Positions 6,694 through 8,632 of a stretch of 8,632 nucleotides of DNA are shown in pieces; the stretch's first letter is position 1, and each line of letters starts with the position of its first letter. This stretch comes from Bdellovibrionales bacterium. Lineage in GTDB: Bacteria > Bdellovibrionota > Bdellovibrionia > Bdellovibrionales > UBA1609. The stretch is taken from positions 1 through 8,632 of the forward strand of contig JAGRAK010000072.1 in the NCBI GenBank assembly GCA_020434645.1, written 5' to 3'. Both the position numbers and the translations under genes were made by a program. The notes beneath the pieces were generated by a model. The model saw only the letters and a list, made by a program, of their open reading frames with translations, made no database searches and had not been told where the DNA came from.

Positions 6694-8073
6694 TCAAGAA
6701 ATCTCCTTTATAGATTTCTCTATAATTCCCTTGGCTACATTTATGTCTGCTGAAGTTAAAATAGCTGGCAATAAGAATCGAAGCTTATATGGTCCTTTGC
6801 CGCAACCAAAACAGATCAAGCCGTTCTTATAGAGAGTGTGCATAAGACGATCTACTTTATCTTTGGTTCCATCCATTGGGGTGACGGCAACCATTAACCC
6901 CAACCCTCCAGCATCCTGCAATAAGCCCTTACAAGTGGTACTGTTCAAATCTTCTAGCATGGACACAAATTCTTTATGAATCATGGCTATTTTACCGCCA
7001 GGTCCCATATAATTTTCTTTATCCAATATGTTCAAAATTTCAAGTCCTGCGGCGAGCGAGACAGTTGACCCAGAAAATGTTCCAGAAATTAATCCCGGCT
7101 TAGGATTAAATTCTTCAGTATAAAACGTAGCGCCATTCTGCGCTGTTTTGGCGATAGTGCATACATCGATGAAATCGCCAATTCCCAGCGTCTCAAACGC
7201 AAAGAAATTTCCGGTACGGGTAAAAGTTTGCACCTCATCTGCCCAAACAGGAATTTTGTGCTCTCTGCAAAATTCTAAAATTGGCAAAAAGAATTCTCTC
7301 GGCGCCACATTGTATCCGCCTTCACCTTGCATAGGCTCAAAAGTGAAACACGCAATATTTTGACCATGCTTAGCAACATGTTCTTTGAAAACAGATAATG
7401 ATTTTGCAGAGCTGTTTGGATCAGTTTTATCAAACCACGGTACACGCAATACTTCATTGTACTCAGGAAGCCCCACTTTAAAATTTGGATTATCTGTAAT
7501 TTCAGCCATCATAGTAGATCTGCCCGCGAAAGCCGCATTCATTGCGATGACCATTCGTGCAGGCGTTTTTTTCTGCCGACATGCTTTTAATGCGTTTTCA
7601 TTTGCCATTGTGCCGCAGGTAGAAAGCCATACATATTTTAAACGACTATTTCGACTAGCAAGATCTACCAATTTTTTACTGATTAAATGATATTCTCTGT
7701 TGGGTTCAAGATTTCCCTGCATCACGATATCGCTTAAAGCTCCGCGCAAAGAGGCCGACATCACTCGGGGGTGACTATGCCCCAACACGTGTATACCTAT
7801 CCCATTAATCAAATCGAGCTTTACACTACCATCTATCAATTCGACATATGCACCACGCCCAACGCCCGTACCGACAAACGGAAAAAACAATGGTCGACCC
7901 CGCACCGCTCCAATATCATCCATTACAGTTTTAGCTGTCGATGCTAGTTTTTCATCAGGAGCACGAATGCCGTCTATCTGCTCACCGATGGCCTGGGCTT
8001 CTTTTACCGCCTCGTCTAGAAGATTTTTGATTTTTAAAGATTGCTCTAATTGATGACCCTTCGTGTTTAACAT
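6694..8073 (-). CDS. class III PLP-dependent aminotransferase, probable succinylornithine aminotransferase (AstC/ArgD type)
   Basis: Fold-type I aminotransferase of class III (ornithine, acetylornithine and 4-aminobutyrate aminotransferases). Numbered from the chosen start (459 residues): STCGTMANENALK at 151-163 (phosphate loop and helix), EPMQGEGG at 246-253, ADEVQT with Asp279, which contacts the pyridine nitrogen, TRTG at 285-288, and Lys309 in TIAKTAQ as the PLP Schiff-base lysine. SGTFSGST and LRFLLPAILT follow in the expected order. The N-terminal extension of about 60 residues before VRGRPLFFPF is longer than in AstC. In this operon the natural role is transamination of N-succinylornithine to succinylglutamate semialdehyde, feeding AstD; direct use of ornithine or another omega-amine is possible. 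I chose ATG 8073, with AAAAGGA upstream (5-nt gap). The frame is open to TTG 8130 and includes ATG 8088, neither with a better site. It is the first gene of the minus-strand operon. Confidence 0.88.
   Translation of the reverse strand: MLNTKGHQLEQSLKIKNLLDEAVKEAQAIGEQIDGIRAPDEKLASTAKTVMDDIGAVRGRPLFFPFVGTGVGRGAYVELIDGSVKLDLINGIGIHVLGHSHPRVMSASLRGALSDIVMQGNLEPNREYHLISKKLVDLASRNSRLKYVWLSTCGTMANENALKACRQKKTPARMVIAMNAAFAGRSTMMAEITDNPNFKVGLPEYNEVLRVPWFDKTDPNSSAKSLSVFKEHVAKHGQNIACFTFEPMQGEGGYNVAPREFFLPILEFCREHKIPVWADEVQTFTRTGNFFAFETLGIGDFIDVCTIAKTAQNGATFYTEEFNPKPGLISGTFSGSTVSLAAGLEILNILDKENYMGPGGKIAMIHKEFVSMLEDLNSTTCKGLLQDAGGLGLMVAVTPMDGTKDKVDRLMHTLYKNGLICFGCGKGPYKLRFLLPAILTSADINVAKGIIEKSIKEIS
6703..6709 (-). 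promoter_or_regulatory. strong ribosome binding site for the M20-fold gene, inside the aminotransferase 3' end
   Basis: Minus-strand AAAGGAG, a near-perfect Shine-Dalgarno, lies 9 nt before ATG 6693. It is within the last codons of the aminotransferase, whose TGA (6696-6694) touches the ATG. This implies deliberate translation of the M20-fold protein despite its eroded active site. Confidence 0.7.
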
Positions 8074-8077
8074 AAAT

Positions 8078-8084
8078 TTCCTTT
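8078..8084 (-). promoter_or_regulatory. ribosome binding site that decides the aminotransferase start
   Basis: Minus-strand AAAAGGA ends 5 nt before ATG 8073. The upstream in-frame ATG at 8088 and TTG at 8130 have no comparable site, so 8073 is preferred. Confidence 0.5.
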
Positions 8085-8095
8085 TCATTATTAAA

Positions 8096-8109
8096 AGTAA
8101 AACTTTACT
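8096..8109. promoter_or_regulatory. short inverted repeat, possible operator between divergent genes
   Basis: AGTAAA-AC-TTTACT is a perfect 6-bp inverted repeat with a 2-bp spacer. It lies in the 47-nt gap between the aminotransferase start (8073) and the likely start of the divergent TPR gene (8121). It overlaps the candidate -10 of the minus-strand operon, where a repressor site would be expected. It does not match the ArgR box. An AT-rich 6-bp palindrome can arise by chance, so support is modest. Confidence 0.3.
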
Positions 8110-8130
8110 CTTCGCATAGAGTGAAAACAA
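8102..8130 (-). promoter_or_regulatory. possible sigma-70 promoter of the aminotransferase-to-mltG operon
   Basis: On the minus strand TTGTTT (8130-8125, three of six of -35) is followed after exactly 17 nt by TAAAGT (8107-8102, four of six of -10). It would start transcription about 20 nt before the start codon and is the best pair I find upstream of the operon. Both boxes are weak. Confidence 0.25.
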
Positions 8131-8632
8131 GGCTAAGATTGCTACCTATGCTTGCCATTATTTTTTCTCTATTTGTTCATTTTCCCCTGTCCGCTGATGC
8201 GACCGGTGTCGATGGTTTTCAAGCCGGAATTCGACTCATGCAGGAGCAAAAATTTGAGGAGGCCGCTAAGCAGTTTGAAACCGAATATATCAATGGAAAA
8301 AATTTTGCTGCGCTCTACTTTAATTGGGGCTTATCTGAATATCGGTTAGGCAAAAAAGGTCTAGCTGCTGCCCTCTGGCGCAGGGCATTATTTTTTGATC
8401 CAGAACTCGCGCCCGCAAGCCAAGCCCTAACTTTCATTGCACAAGAACTTCCTAGTCAGTTTGCCTCTTCTGATCTCTCTGCATGGGCTACTTTTCAAAT
8501 CAAAGTTCTAGATAGAATAAGTCTAAATAAACTCCTCTTTTTATGTTGGATATTTTTTTCTGCCGCTGGCGTTTTATTAATTCGCTATTGGGGCGGTTAT
8601 ACCCGAGCCATTAAAAACACCACTCCGCTTCC
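8121..8632 (+). CDS. exported TPR protein with a membrane segment, 3' truncated (BatE-like possible)
   Basis: The frame is open from here to the window edge with no stop, so the C-terminus is missing; 170 residues are visible. With GTG 8121 as start the product begins MKTRLRLLPM, a basic n-region, then a hydrophobic core and an A-D-A cleavage site after residue 27. Two TPR-like helical pairs follow: about 32-56 (GIRLMQEQKFEEAAKQF) and about 62-99 (WGLSEYRLGKKG, then ALFFDPELAPA). Residues about 136-156 form a membrane segment followed by RYWGGYTR. A signal peptide, periplasmic TPRs, then a membrane helix resembles BatE-type proteins of Bat operons, but the rest of the gene is needed to say. 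Alternative in-frame starts are TTG 8139 (AAGG 6 nt upstream) and ATG 8148; both lack the positively charged n-region, so I prefer 8121 although its own ribosome site is poor. It is divergent from the ast-like operon. Confidence 0.7.
   Translation, partial: MKTRLRLLPMLAIIFSLFVHFPLSADATGVDGFQAGIRLMQEQKFEEAAKQFETEYINGKNFAALYFNWGLSEYRLGKKGLAAALWRRALFFDPELAPASQALTFIAQELPSQFASSDLSAWATFQIKVLDRISLNKLLFLCWIFFSAAGVLLIRYWGGYTRAIKNTTPL

Noticed and set aside
7385..7690. A 101-codon + strand open frame antisense to the aminotransferase
   Set aside because: It lies wholly within a gene with clear PLP-enzyme motifs on the other strand, has no recognisable domain and no supporting ribosome site; a shadow frame.
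8041..8120. ArgR (ARG-box) site upstream of the ast-like operon
   Set aside because: I looked for the TGAAT...ATTCA arrangement expected of an arginine repressor and found no match in the divergent gap; only the unrelated AGTAAA/TTTACT palindrome is present.
8152..8349. A 65-codon + strand frame starting TTG at 8152
   Set aside because: It overlaps, one frame off, the open TPR reading frame, which has a signal peptide, TPR helices and a membrane segment. The TPR frame is the real gene and runs off the window.

Overview
The window reads as ordinary, gene-dense chromosome from a Gram-negative bacterium of moderate to low GC (roughly 40 %, by eye). The evidence is two secreted or lipoprotein-type proteins, MltG, and an AstA/AstD pair. 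Frequent GTG/TTG starts and the style of the proteins would suit a Bdellovibrio-like (Bdellovibrionota) organism. That placement is a guess from recall of similar proteins, not something the sequence proves. I see no phage, insertion sequence, CRISPR, tRNA or rRNA, and no gene-free stretch over 300 bases.

Layout. The left part (1-1748) is on the + strand. It holds the C-terminal two thirds of a PgeF/YfiH (laccase-domain) protein, a small membrane-anchored protein with one FG-GAP-like calcium-loop motif, and an unrecognised lipoprotein. The middle (1714-8073) is a five-gene minus-strand cluster, transcribed right to left: class III aminotransferase (AstC/ArgD type), an M20-fold protein, arginine/ornithine N-succinyltransferase (AstA), succinylglutamate-semialdehyde dehydrogenase (AstD), and the endolytic murein transglycosylase MltG. 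Adjacent genes touch, overlap, or are 9 nt apart, so they very probably form one operon. At the right end a divergent + strand gene begins. It encodes an exported TPR protein with a membrane segment and runs off the window.

How the genes work together. AstA, the aminotransferase and AstD give a succinyl-dependent route: succinylation of arginine or ornithine, transamination of N-succinylornithine, then oxidation of the semialdehyde to N-succinylglutamate. The window lacks AstB (succinylarginine dihydrolase) and the usual M14-family AstE (desuccinylase). An M20-fold protein sits where a deacylase would be expected. Its hydrolase active site is eroded, however: the catalytic/bridging Glu pair is Gln-Ser, and the metal-ligand Glu of the GEPT motif is Ala. 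This is the most unusual observation here. It leaves open whether the operon ends at succinylglutamate, uses a desuccinylase elsewhere, or uses this protein in another way. Coupling of mltG to the end of the same operon is a second oddity.
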